Shown here: positions 24,561 to 38,149 of the stretch, one piece after another
Position numbering within the stretch: position 1 is the first letter of the stretch
Layout of the letters: every line of letters begins with the position of its first letter
Origin: Torreya grandis
Taxonomy: Eukaryota > Streptophyta > Pinopsida > Cupressales > Taxaceae
Reading direction: 5' to 3'
Assembly: GCA_037957365.1 (NCBI GenBank)
Contig: JARHVA010001923.1
Coordinates: 519,001 to 583,000, forward strand
Length of the DNA: 64,000 nt
The notes under the pieces: model-generated
Database searches by the model: none
Told to the model about the DNA's origin: nothing
The model's input: the letters and a program-made list of their open reading frames with translations, nothing else
Program-made: the position numbers and the translations under genes

Positions 24561-25985
24561 ACCCTAGAGCTAGGGCATTATATATGATTATATATGTTGT
24601 ATTAAACTCGTGAGATATATATATGATGTATCATTTTGTCTTATTGGTGTTGGTTTTGTATGTTGTCTTTATGATGGTTGTGTTTGTTCATTATGGTTGA
24701 GGTTCTGGATGATTTGGATATATTTCTTTCTATCACATGTATTTAGCTTTGTTATATATGCTATAGGAAATATATTTGGTATGGTTTCTATTCTAGCATT
24801 ATGAAAAACACATGCATGGTTAAAAATAAACATGCAAAAAGACTTAGAAAAATATAATCAATCAAAGAAATGCACTACACAGTAATTTAAGCTGGGAAAT
24901 GTGTAATAACATGAAAAATGAATAACTATAAAGAACCAAGACATGGCAAATAGGATGGTAAAATGGAATTTGTTTTTAAGCCAATGTAAAATATTTTTGC
25001 ACCAAATTAAAACAAGTAAAATCATACTAAATATCACATTGGGAAGTATGACAAATAATGTAACAAAATGGAGGGTATGAAGAAGGGCACAAATGGTAAT
25101 AAAAATTAAGTCAATCAATTATACTGTTTCATGATAGGAAGTACAAAATTAAAATAAAATTTGTAAAAACTTGGTCTTAAATTTATCATACTAATTCAAG
25201 CTAGGAAATATGAGAAATTCAAGAAATGGTTTTACTCTTACATATACCCAGAAAATAAGAAAATAAAAGGCAAAATAAAATGAAGTAAGCATAAAACATA
25301 CTAAATATCAAGATGGGAAGTATCTCAATGACGTGTAGCCTCATAATCAATCAAATCTTATCTCTTATTTGACACATGTAATTTGGATGGGGACTTTGAT
25401 TATTGGAAAATTTTGTGAGGGTTGGGTCCTATCCACGGTCTTATACTATAACTCACAAAAGAAAAACCCAAGGGGTACAAAATCAAGATTGGTAAGAAGA
25501 AGGACAAGGAATGGTAAATAAATTTTGTGGGTAATAGAATGGAAAAGGTGGTAATTTGTGAGGGATGTCGGGTCCCATCCATGGTCTTAAAAATTAACTC
25601 ACAAATGAAATCCCATGGGGAGTGATCAGAAAGGAAAACAATTTATCTCAAGAGGAAATATGAGGATAGGGAATTTAAAAGGGAGTGTAAAAATCAAATA
25701 CTTAGGCATCTTATGAGAATACATTAAGATGCAATAGGCGTACTAAGGACATGAGAAGATACTAAGTGACTAGTGGTCCTGTATGTACAAAGGAAACCTA
25801 TTCCCTATAGACACAAAGCTTTGTAGGTAGATAAGTGTGATAATAATATCAACTCATGAAGTTAGATTAGTACAAGGAAAATAAAAATGGACCTAATTCA
25901 CCACAACACATTCCCCACTCCTCAGGCCCCTTACAGAGCCATATATCTACTACAAAGATTGGGTACTTGCAAGAGAAAGTATGTA
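24560..25985. other. noncoding stretch with decayed internal repeats
   Basis: No coding sequence is visible. A word like 'taaatatcacattgggaagtatg' recurs near 24885, 25028, 25190 and 25302. A 65-bp block 'tttgtgaggg..ggtc.tatccacggtctta' at about 25412-25480 is repeated at about 25552-25620. Both suggest old local duplications. Confidence 0.45.
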
Positions 25986-26527
25986 GCACTAGAAAAAAAA
26001 ATCTTCTAATAAACTATTTATTCTATTTTATTCTATTCTATAATGGATATGGTGGCACCCCATATAGAGTCTAAATTGATTAATCTCTATTCGCTATGAT
26101 AGATAGAGATAGAAGGGGTGGCGCCCCATAGATATCTATTCTATTATAGAATGGATATGGTGGCACGGTCTATATTCACTATGTCTATGGGGACCCCATA
26201 GATAGATTCTTAATTTAGACAGATTTAGATGGATTAAGCTCTATTCACTATGATAGATAGAGATAGAGGGGGTGGCACGGTCTATATTCACTATGTCTAT
26301 GGGGACCCCCACCCCCCCCCAACCCATAGATAGCCATATAGAGTTTAATGGGGCCATATAAGTTGAGTTGAGGTTAATGGGGCCCCCAGGCCATCTAAGT
26401 TGAGTTTAATGGGGGCCCCAGGCCCCCAGGCCATATAAGTTGAGTTGAGTTGAGTTTAATGGGGATTTGGACTTAAATTTAGATTCTAGATATGGCGATG
26501 GCCTATAGTTAGATTAATCCCATATAG

Positions 26528-26670
<143 letters not shown>

Positions 26671-26943
26671 AGGGGCTAATGAACTCTATATGGGGTGGGG
26701 ATTGGATCTATATACAGGCAGGGTAGCTATCTATATAGAGTCGGGTCAGGCCCCATAGAGAGTGGTGGGAAAGGATCGCCCTTTTTAGATATATTGCCTG
26801 ACAGCCCCCTCTCTCTCTATGGGGATATTAGATATAGCCTTTCTCTATAGAGGTGGGGGAGGGGGGGATGAGGAGGGGGAGGAGGGAGAGGGTGGCTAGG
26901 CTATATAGAGTCAACACCCTAGATATCTATATGGATTCTATAT

Positions 26944-27245
26944 CTATTTGGGGAGATTGAGGGACTCGATTGCCCCATTCGCATGCATATAACAAAGCAA
27001 CCAGCCCCCTTCAACATCTCTCATGATGTGTTCTACGCTATTGAAATTTGGATCCACATGAGGTGTGTAATACATAGTTTGAAAAACACTGATCACTATC
27101 TGAATGGCTGGACGAATACCAGCTAATGAACCAAACCCCCGCCAATGACTCAGATTGCTCAGGGTTAGATAATCTATCAAATGTTGGTTCAATGTGGAGA
27201 ATATGGGTTGTTTGAGAATGGAAAATCATTGTGTCATGTCTCTGT
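26944..27245 (-). pseudogene. cob: mitochondrial cytochrome b fragment in nuclear DNA
   Basis: The minus strand encodes the N-terminal part of apocytochrome b of respiratory complex III. In frame from about 27192: NQHLIDYLTLSNLSHW, RGFGSLAGI, then TPHVDPNFNSVEHIMRDVEG and GWLLCYMHANGA. A few codons upstream, FSILKQPIFSTLNQH continues the match with a stop at one Arg position. The reading breaks off after HANGA, about codon 80-85, where normal cob continues with the second membrane helix. His (CAT) stands for conserved Tyr, CGG for Trp, CGT for Cys and CCA for Leu twice. All of these are C-to-T differences expected of unedited plant mitochondrial DNA. It is therefore a DNA-derived nuclear copy, now non-functional. 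Confidence 0.88.
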
Positions 27246-27744
27246 CCCCTCAATTTGACTCCCCCTCAATGGAAAGGAACAGGTGCCCCCCTCTCTATAT
27301 AGGGTTTATCCACGGTCTAGAGTTGAGTTTAGATCACTATAGACAGACCAAACTGTGGGGGGAATGGTCTAGATTCACAAGGATAGATAGAGATGGAGGG
27401 GGGAACCCCTCTCTATATAGATTGATCGACCCTCTCTCCATATATATCTATGTGGGACCCTCTAGATATAGTTGGGAGTTTAGATATAAAGGGGAGGGGA
27501 GGGGAGGGGATAGTCTCTCTTTTTTTGGCACCCCCATGGTCTATCTTTTTTTGGCACCCCCTATATAGCTAGAACTATATGAGGCATTCCCTAAAAATTC
27601 ATTTCCACTTTCACTTTAGGGGAGGTTCACCTCAGACTCCTCTGATTTTGTGCCATACCTAACATAGTCTATAGTTTGTGGCCCCCCCGAAGAGAGGGTG
27701 GGAGAGCTAGTGCTATATTCGAATCACGAACCAAGGTCAAAGGA

Positions 27745-28765
27745 AAAGGACAAGAAGGCACATATGAGTGATGGAGAGTCAAATGTATAAATAAGAGCAT
27801 GTGACAATTCTTAGGTTCATTCCAAGTACTACCACACCCCAAAGGACCTCAACTCTATCGTGAGGCCAACTATGGAGTTTGAGATTTGACTAGAAGAACG
27901 AGATGTGCTTAGAATCACGTCTTTTAGTGTAATTTGACTTTTAATATATTTCATATTTTTTCCTTTTGATATCATTGCCTTTTGTTTAAATGATTTAGCT
28001 TTTAACTTTCTTTTAAAGGATTTTTTAAGATTCCTCCTCCTTATGAACTTGGATTTTCCAATCATGAGAGAGGTAGTGATACACACGAATGAGTTATAGT
28101 CTAAGGATAAAGGAAGCTAAGTAACCAAAGACAAAAGACTAACTAAGACACTTAGGCTTGATAATGAACAAGTATGTGATCTCAAGTCTTAACCATGTAT
28201 ATGCTTAGTTTGAAAAAAAGGAAGAAGGAAAAAGGAGCTCTAAAGGTGGAATGGTAAAAGGAAATAGTAATGAGAAAGACTATTTGCTAATGGATCACAT
28301 GGTAAAAGGAGACAATAACAAAATGGAATAGGGTAGATATAACCAAGTCACCATGATAACTATCTATGAAAAATAAATATAAGAAAGCAAACAATCATGA
28401 AGATACAAGGGAAGAGTTTTGAGAAAAGCTCTAAATGAAAATAAAATAATGATAAGTGAAAAATATAAATGATAAGGAAAAGATAAGTATATGTGAAATG
28501 TAAAACAAAAACATAAGCTAACTATAGTACAATAAGAAGGAGAAACATGATATAAGATAGGAAATAATTTGACACAGTGTCAAATGATATAATCAAAAAT
28601 ATAAATAAGATTTGAACACACATCTAATCCAAATGTAAAATGAGGAAGCACCATGCATGTGCTCATAATTACTAATAAATCTATCCACACACATTATCTA
28701 AGACATCATATAAATATCTATGAAGCTAAATACAAATTGTTACTAATGTCTCATCAATCTTTGTT
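27745..28765. other. purine-rich noncoding stretch of element D
   Basis: No domain is visible. The minus frame at 27829-28086 is Lys/Arg-rich (KFIRRRNLKKSFKRKLKAK) and of unknown meaning. The rest is A-rich with many stops in all frames. Confidence 0.35.
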
Positions 28766-28770
28766 GAATA

Positions 28771-30380
28771 CTAGGAAAATACTTCTTTTCTAATCTCCTC
28801 AATTGAAAAAGTAGGAATACTCATTGGATCATGTTGAGGAGGGAAATTGGGAAAAGGATAGTCAAGATAATGCATGGGAATAGGATCTACGAGAGATGCA
28901 AGAATCAACGGTGGAAAAGGATCCATGGATGGAGGGTCCATGGGTGGAGAAGGAACCACAGGTGGAGGTATACAAGGTAGTGAAGGGACCACATGAGGCA
29001 TAGCTATGGGAGAAGAAGGGGTAACCTTCTTACAAGAATGACCTATGGTAAGAATGGTAGAAGGTCCAATAATAGCTATAATATGGTCCTTAAGATGTTA
29101 CTGAAGGATATGATAATGATCAGTGTGATGTGTGTTACATTAATTCCATAGACAATACCTCTCACATACTTAGGTATATATTTAGGAATAATATTTGGAG
29201 AAGGGAAGGTAGTGTCTATTGATGGGGAATAATGATGCAAGGTATCAATATATTATCGCAACTTATGATAATGGTTAGAAGAGTGATTATCTTTCATATG
29301 AAAGAAACAAATATGCTTGTGAGTATTTTTAGGAGAAACACTCATAAGAGAAGGTGTAACAGGCATGAAAGAAGAAAGAGATGAATCATCAGCCCATTTT
29401 GTGGGCAGAGGATCCATCTTAGGTAAAGGAATCAAACCATCACCAAGAGAAGGTGGTTATGGATAAGGAATGGAACTAGGCATAATATAATGAGCACAAG
29501 TGGAAGAAGCAAGAGTAGGCTCAGTAATAGTGGAAGTAGCAATAATAACTAGTTCTAACGCAAGATCCACTATGGGAGGGGTGGGATCAACAAAAGGTCT
29601 AAGGAGGTTTGCACTAACCTTAGGGGTGAACCAATTATAAAAGTCAAGGAACCTAGTAAAATGGTAAGGTTCGATCATAGCACAATCTATGAGCATAGTC
29701 CTATGGGGCTCCTCAGAAATTAGAGGTGTTAGTGCCATCTCTACTCTATGATAAAGAGGAAAAATTCAAAAATTAGGAACTATAAATGTTGTAACACAAG
29801 AATATGCACTAAAATACTTAAGTAAAGAATAATGATAACACAAAATTTGACATTATAGGCTTGAACAAGACTGCCTAATAAAGGATCATCTAAAAAATAT
29901 CCATCATCATAATTTGGTATATGAAGATCAATGGCACAAGTTGGAATAACTTTGTCATCAGAAGAAGCATGGTGAATAGAATGTCAAGTCTTGGATAATA
30001 TTATGAGAATGTCATCATAAGGAGGTTTACGATAGTGAGGTTGCAAGGAAGTAAGAAGCTGTGAGATGAGATGAGGCATGAAATTAGAAGTGTTGATCTT
30101 TAAGTTAATCTCATCAGGCTCATCATCATCAAAGTCTAAAATTTTGGGAAGAATGTTACCAATAAGCTCAGGATGCCCATTATAAGCTCTAGTTAATTTT
30201 ATAGGAAAATTTAAATGTTGTGACTCAAGGAATGGAATGCTATGTAAAGGCTCAAGAGTAGGAATCTTGAAAACACCATGATTTTGGAATTGTTTAAAAT
30301 TCTAAGGGTTAGTATCTCCTTAAATCTTGTAAATGGATCCATTATGAGAGAATTTAATGCATTAGTAGGTAGAAGAAGTG
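28771..30380 (-). pseudogene. extension downstream of protease in element D, function unknown
   Basis: The coding style continues past the protease. After the PR tail come peptides such as FKIPTLEPLHSIPFLESQHL and LTRAYNGHPELIGNILPKIL (about 30060-30280), and a frame at 29457-29738. A knuckle-like block follows at 29253-29330 (ICFFHMKDNHSSNHYHKLR, resembling C-x2-H-x4-NHS-x4-C-x-KL with the last Cys replaced by His). Last is a Pro-rich tail at 28771-29001 (SLPCIPPPVVPSPPMDPP). No RT motif is present. It may be a captured or duplicated gag-like segment. Several stops separate the blocks. Confidence 0.45.
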
Positions 30381-30384
30381 TAAC

Positions 30385-30888
30385 TCACATATGATGAGTC
30401 CATGACCTAAAAAGCAATATGTTATAAGAAAGGGGAAAGTTAAATATCATCACCTTTACATGAATGGTGATAGGTGGGGCAGTAATGGGAATCCACACAC
30501 ACCCAAGAGGAGGTATTTTCCTTCTATCATATCCTTGGCACGTGTTATGTGTAGACTTAATATTGCATTCTAAATATCCAAGGATCTTAATGAAATCAAG
30601 AGAAGCAACACAAGTGCTACAACCCTTATCAATCAATGCTCATTTAACTTAGATATCACCTATATGGAAACTAATAAATAAGGTAGGATCATCTACATGA
30701 AGCATAATCTCATCGAGAATCATAGATGTAATGGGAAATTTCAAATAAAGAGAAGTTTTGATAGTTTCATCAATATTGATGGATATCTCTTCACATTGTT
30801 TCAAGATACTATCCTCGAAACTAGATAAGGATACCTCCCATCCTACTAAGGGAGGATGAAGGACATTCATCTCAAATAATAGTGGCAT
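30385..30888 (-). pseudogene. aspartic protease domain of element D
   Basis: The minus strand encodes a retropepsin-type fold signature. It has HLIDKGCSTCVASLDFIKIL near 30590-30645 (family form L-I-D-x-G-S-S-x-N-V), GYDRRKIPPLGCVWIPI in the flap and body region, and LSYNILLFRSWTHHM at the end (family form SYN-LLLGR-WIH-M). The active-site triplet DGG/DSG has become D-K-G, so it is unlikely to be active. A stop or frame change near 30640 splits it from the upstream frame MPLLFEMNVLHPPLVGW. It lies about 700 bp downstream of the gag zinc knuckle. Confidence 0.7.
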
Positions 30889-31559
30889 AATATGGTTTCA
30901 ATGATGGGGAGATGTCCTCATGGTCTCAAGAAATGGAATTTGAGATGTGATATTAGTGAGCTCCATAATGGGATCCCACTCATTGTAACCCATGAGAAGA
31001 TTGTTAGATATAGGCACATAATGGTTAAAGAGGTCTTCGAAAGGAGGAGTTGAAGAGAATTGAAATTTGAGTTGATAATAATGAGAAGGTTTAGAATAAG
31101 GCTTTTAATCATTTGGTGATGAAGAATTTGGTTTAGATTGATCATGATAAGTATATGAAGTGTTAATAGAAGGTTTATTATCATTGGAAGATTGATTATC
31201 ATTGGTATTAAAAGATGATGAAAGAATGGTAGAAATAGAATGGAATGTGTTATCCAAGAGAGAATCATAAATTGGACCATCATCAAAGGTTATAATATCT
31301 TATCCTAAATCATTTAAATGATTTGGAGAAGAATTTTAGATGACACAGTATGTCTTAGAAGGAGGCAGGGGGTAGATAGGTTGAGAATCGATGAAAACCA
31401 CCACCCTTCACATATTAGTCATGATAACAACATTCTCTTTGAAATTTGGTTCAATAAGACTTTCTACATTATTGGTGGAAGGGGTGGGCTTGTCTTGGCT
31501 TTCTTGAATAGGTCAATGACTAGGTAAAGGATCTTTATAGATAGCTAAATGAGCATTTG

Positions 31560-33306
31560 CTTGATTCAAGGCTTTAGTTTTATCATGAGTTTTGTAGTCC
31601 TTGAGAGCATTTTCATAAGCTTCTTGATGCTTGTGAATGATATAATCATGATCAAAATTAGGACCAAGAGGAATAGATAAATTATGAATTTCTCTACAAG
31701 TCTCATGAGAGTGACCCTAACTAGCATGAAACCAATAAAACTTGTTAAGATCATACCAGGTTTTCATAGCATGAGTAGGGTCAATCTCTCGAGGAAGAGG
31801 CCTAGGTAGTTGCTTAATAAATTTAGCTAAGTAAAGAGTTTTATGAACATTAATGTTATTTTGTGAAGATAAATGAGGATTAGTATATTGTTGAGAAGGA
31901 TTTGGTTCTAAAGAAGGGGTAGGAATGATAGCTTGAATATTGTGAATGGTATCATATGAATCGGTAAAACCATCATGGGTAATATTGTGATTTTTGTTTC
32001 TAAGTAATAGATAAGAACTCATGGAAGGTTAGGGTGGCTTTAATTGATGTATAAGTAAATATTTTCATTTGGCTTGGTCAAAGGCCTCCTCCAATGTACA
32101 TGGAGAGAAGGTGCAGACTCGATATTGTAATTTAGGATAAAGAGCATTGGTAAAGAGATAAAAGAGATTATCATTAGCCATGTTATGTTGGAACTTGTTT
32201 GATAAAGTCTTCCATCATTTAACAAGGGCTTGGGTGGTTTCATTTTCATTTTATTTTAAATTGATGCAATGGGCCAAAGTATTTTCAAGAAGATCACTAG
32301 TTTGGAAATCTTGTACTAAAGCATTCACTAAATCCTCCAAACTAGTAATGGAATGAGATATAAGTTTATTATACCAATCCAAGGCATCACCTGTGAGGGT
32401 TTTGGAAAGGAGTTTGGTAGCATCAAAGGTGTTTAATTTGATTCAATCCTTATAAATATATCTAAATGTCTTAAGATGAAGGGTAGGATCAGTTGATCCA
32501 TTATAAGAGATTGTAGGTGTTATACCTCCTATATCAATGTTAGCAATTTGAGAAGTAAGAGGTTCATTTTGTAAATTCTTGATGACTTTATTGACTAATG
32601 GAGGTTTGGGAATGATATTTCCTTGAGAATATTGAAGAGGGGTAGGAGGAACACTTTGGTTATGTTTGCCCCAAGTCATTGGTTGAGGATTGGATAGAAG
32701 ATTAAGAAGGTGGTTCTGTATTTGAATCATTTGATTCATATTATGAGCTTGCAATGTGTTCATTGGATTGAGAGTTTGAAATAATAGTTGATGAGTTTGA
32801 TTAGTGTTATTATAATAAGTAGTATTGGTGTTTATGTTAGTATTGGTGGCTTGAGTACCATGATTAGTGGTGATATGAGCTTGAGAAGAGCTATGATAAT
32901 TTGAGGTACTAATGGAAAAATTTGCTTGTGCAGCAAAAGATGGACTAGTAAATAGTTGAGAGGAAGAAATACTAGAAGCATGAGTGCCTTGGGTACCAAA
33001 CAATAAACTAGTGGAGGGATTAAGGATAGTGGGTCTTATGAGAGGCCCATTAGATGTAGAACTGTCCATGTTAGTTGAGATACTAGGCATGGAGGTAGAA
33101 GAAATTAAGAAGATGGCATGGCATAAGAAGGATTCAAGATTTAAAGGAAGAGTTTGTGAAGCATATAAATCGGTACCCCCAAATATAATTGAGAAAATGG
33201 GAGTAGGAGAATGAGGTTCTTCAACTTGATGGCTAATCATAAGGTTACAAATGGTGGAAGGACCCTTCCCTCTGTATTGAGGTAATTCCATGATAAAGAA
33301 AAGCAT
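31560..33306 (-). pseudogene. gag polyprotein of element D
   Basis: A 287-codon open frame from ATG 33306 starts with a Ser/Thr/Asn-rich, disordered N-terminus. It ends in the first capsid motif IGGITPTISYNGSTDPTLHL (family form Y-x-G-x-x-D-P-x-x-H-L) at about 32480-32540. After a stop at 32443 the match goes on with LTGDALDWYNKLISHSITSL at about 32330-32400 and FQHNMANDNLFYLFTNAL at about 32120-32200. A degenerate zinc knuckle is at 31687-31740 (WFHAS, stop, GHSHETCREI), with Trp in place of the first Cys. The open N-terminal 287 codons are the longest frame in the window. Confidence 0.7.
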
Positions 33307-33309
33307 TTT

Positions 33310-35290
33310 AAGAGTATATTCTAACTTTATCTAATCCTATAAGATAAGAGGATAAATTTTTTGTAAAGACGTATGAGGAGGGGTCCCATAGTCCATCGTG
33401 CAAGTTGTAATATGAACATTGCTAGTATTCTTGAAAGGAACCCTACTTTGTCTATGAGAGGCCCTATTAGGATTGGTAAATTCCATCATGTCTATTGAAT
33501 GAACTTTAGTTTTATCACAAAATAGATATTCCATGATGAAAGGAGAAGAATCAAGATGAGAAATCAAAGAATCAAAAAGTGACTGACACAAAACTAGGTC
33601 AACCTGGTCGACCTAGTGTGAAAAAATAGAGACTGTGAAACTATACAGGGTCTACAAGATCAACCCAATATAGAGAATATATAGTAATATAAAAGGTAAA
33701 AAATAATATAAATAGTTATAGGTTGACCTATTTCTATGTATAGGGGCTAAAAAAGATGCTAGGTCGATAGGTTTGACTTACTGTCGTGAATAGGAAGTAA
33801 AAGAAAGAGATGATATTAAGTATGTGAAATGAAACAAGATAGTTTGTAATCGATCTAAGAAATAAAATGCTAAAAGTAAATATATATTCAATTGAATTTA
33901 TTTTTTCCAATCCAATTAAATCACACAAAGCAAAACCTTTCACCAACACTAGCTAATGCAAGTTCTTGCACACACAATTGAGCAAAGAACAAGTATACAA
34001 CTTGGAAAGTAAAGCTAGCTAATTGGTCAACCTATAATGTTAATTATATTATTAAGAATAATTTTAAAATATAGGGATTTGGTTGTAAGAAAGGTACTAG
34101 ATAGCAATCTACAAATGGTTTTAGGTGAGTTTAGGATGAAAGGGACTATAGTGGTAATGATACAGGGTTGGTATTGGGGCCTACCCCCTCACTTCACACA
34201 CTGTAGTGATAAGGGTGTCAGGTGCTTAGCCATAATATACCATTAACTATACTTTATACTTAAATAGATCATCAAGTCAGCTTCCCCCTTGGTGATGAAC
34301 TATAAGTAGGTTAGCCTAGGTAGTCAAATGTTAAAATTCTTTTTGATGTTATGTGATTTAGTCATGTGTGCATAAAATAGAAATAGAAAAACTAAGAAGT
34401 TAATTAAAAACCACCTAATTAGACTATCTAAATTATTCTAAACATGAAAATAACTAAAATAAAATATGTGATTAACATACAAGGTGAATTCCAACTTTGA
34501 AATGAGGTATAGTGAAGACACTATATGCACGACATATAGAACTAGGTCGATAGGGTTGAGCTAGTACTGCTAAAGACAAGGTCTAAAAAACCTACTAAGT
34601 CAATGAGGTCAATGTATTTGTTTCAAACATCACGTAGAACATAGAACTAGGTTGACCAGGTCAATCCAATTGGCTGTGTAGGGGTAGTTTTAAAGACTAC
34701 AAACTTATAAAGAAAGTATAAAAAAGAAAGAGACAAAGAATTAAAGACTAATCTTGATGGTTTAGAGATGAAAATGAAAGAGTTTGTTGATCTAGAACCT
34801 TGGAGAAAACTAATCCAATCTATAGAATTAGGTCAATCTAGTCGACCAAGCTATACAAAAATCTATTGAAAAAGTGTTGAAAATGCACTAAGTCAACTTG
34901 GTCGACCTATTTGACTGAAATAGAAGTCTAAAAATGCACTAGGTTGAGCTGCTCAACCTAGTAGGCTAATCTAAAATTATATAAAATTGAAACCTATACT
35001 GGGTTGAGTTGATCGATTAGGGTATACAAGAATCTACAACAAAGTGGCTAAAAATGTGCTAGGTCAACCTAATTAACCTACTAGGCTGAACTAAAATTCT
35101 AAAAAAATGTTGAAAACCTATACTAGGTCAAGCTGATCGATCTAGATGCCTATTCTTATGCATAGATAAAAATAATTGGGTCAATATAATTGAATCAATA
35201 TGTCAAAATATATGATAGAAATGATGACAAAAAAATGAAATAAGTGAAATAAATCTTACAAGGGTTAGTTTCACATCAGATTTACCAGAA
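33310..35290 (-). other. leader region of element D with palindromic motifs
   Basis: About 2 kb between gag start and 5' LTR has no coding sequence that I recognise. It carries at least ten ACTAGGTYGACC-type sites: good dyads at 33593-33617 and 34938-34962, and weaker ones near 33757, 34541, 34593, 34645, 34828, 34884, 34996, 35057 and 35123. In an RNA transcript these would form short hairpins. Confidence 0.6.
34938..34962. repeat. perfect palindrome with paired change
   Basis: Arms ACTAGGTTGAGC and GCTCAACCTAGT are fully complementary around one T. Relative to the common form (TTGACC/GGTCAA), both arms changed together (C to G and G to C), which keeps the symmetry. Confidence 0.9.
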
Positions 35291-35291
35291 T

Positions 35292-36532
35292 ATATGCAAT
35301 CAAAATTGCATGATGTATATGAATTAATCTTGGATCAGATAAGATAGATCACATGTATACTTTTGATTGGGTATACATTTATTGAACAGGAGCATGACCA
35401 ATATGGGGATCCACTAGACCCGATTAGGGGATTACTTGTATCACTTGTCACAACAAATCATGCTAGGAAGGGTTCCGAAGCATATAGTCTAACACAATCA
35501 TACAACAACCCTAAAAGAGTCCTATGATTTGATATTTCACTTTTGCTAACAAACAAGAGAGTAAACTATTCAAATAAGAATAAAAGTAAACTAATCTAGT
35601 GTGCACCAAAGCTTATGGCATAAAGTGGGGGTTAATACAAAACAAATAAACAACAACTAAACTAAACATGCATAGCAGACATATACTCACATCAATGTAT
35701 ATGAAATCTTAATAAATGGAAGAGAAGAATGCATATTGTATTATATATCTACTCTTACAAAGGAGAAATAAAGTTAGGAATACTTACCTTTGAAGATGAA
35801 CCTATCAAGTCTCAATCTCTCCCTTGGCCAAGGTGTTTCACAAGAGATTGTTGTGGTTTGTAAGTATAACCAAGATAAATCAGATCTAGGCTACACAACC
35901 TACCTAAGCATCTAAAAGACTTATTCACAAGACAAGATTGGAGTCCAAAGAAAGTATTGAACCTTAAAGCTTTACTCCTCAAGTACAATGGTCAATATGC
36001 AGATGTGCATTCATACTTCTTCACTTAATTCAACTCTCTCATTTGAAATGGTGTTAAATGACCTTGTATATATATTAGTATCTTACCTAAAAACTTTCAG
36101 ACATATCATTTATACTAGGTTGATCAGGTCAACCTAGCATATTTTTAGGCTAACTCACTAGTTTTGTGCTAGGTTGGCTAAGAAGCTAACAAACTGGAAG
36201 AGCTAAAGTGTCCCCAAAACACACTAGGTTGACCAGGTCGACCTAGTTTGTTGAACAAGTCAAAAGGGTAAAAAGGCAAGAAATGAATTAATAAAGCATG
36301 ATAATGACTGGAATGGATAGGAAATAGAGAATAAGCTTATGGTTTAAAGTTTTAGGAGATAAGTGTGTAAATGGCAAGTGGCAAAAGGAACAACAATCTT
36401 ACGAAGCACCAATGATCTGCCCATCCCTTTCCTGATGTAACCCATAAGGCATGCACTCATAGAGATTGAGACTTGATAGGTTCCTACAAGATACAAAGTG
36501 TCAGTAATAAATAAAAGTTTGAAAATATTATG
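35292..36532 (-). repeat. 5' LTR of element D
   Basis: Direct repeat of 20038-21283. Contains dyads at 36114-36138 and 36223-36247. The right end merges with the start of element E; the exact junction is uncertain by about 10 bp because 'tgtgtataca' occurs at both ends. Confidence 0.75.
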
Positions 36533-37938
<1,406 letters not shown>

Positions 37939-38149
37939 TTTCGGGTGACCTGTCCTCTGATTTTAATTGAACCAAACCCTAACATGCTTAATATTTTCTT
38001 CTTTATACAAATTTTTCATATTTATGTATTAATTTTTATTTTAGATATTATTTTTATTACATGGTCATAGTATAAGTAATGTTTTTTTCTCTTTGTTTTC
38101 CTATGACTTGTATTTTTTCTCTTGGGTGTGTTAAGGTTTTCAACCCTTA

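Noticed and set aside
27194..27568. 124-codon plus-strand frame beside the cob fragment
   Set aside because: It overlaps cob antisense and then runs through low-complexity G/C-rich words; no domain.
30385..30888. Protease of element D considered as a host pepsin-like gene
   Set aside because: The motif order and ending (SYN-LLFRSWTHHM) and the gag just upstream are retroelement-type.
32984..33214. Plus-strand frame of 76 codons
   Set aside because: Antisense shadow of the gag N-terminus of element D.
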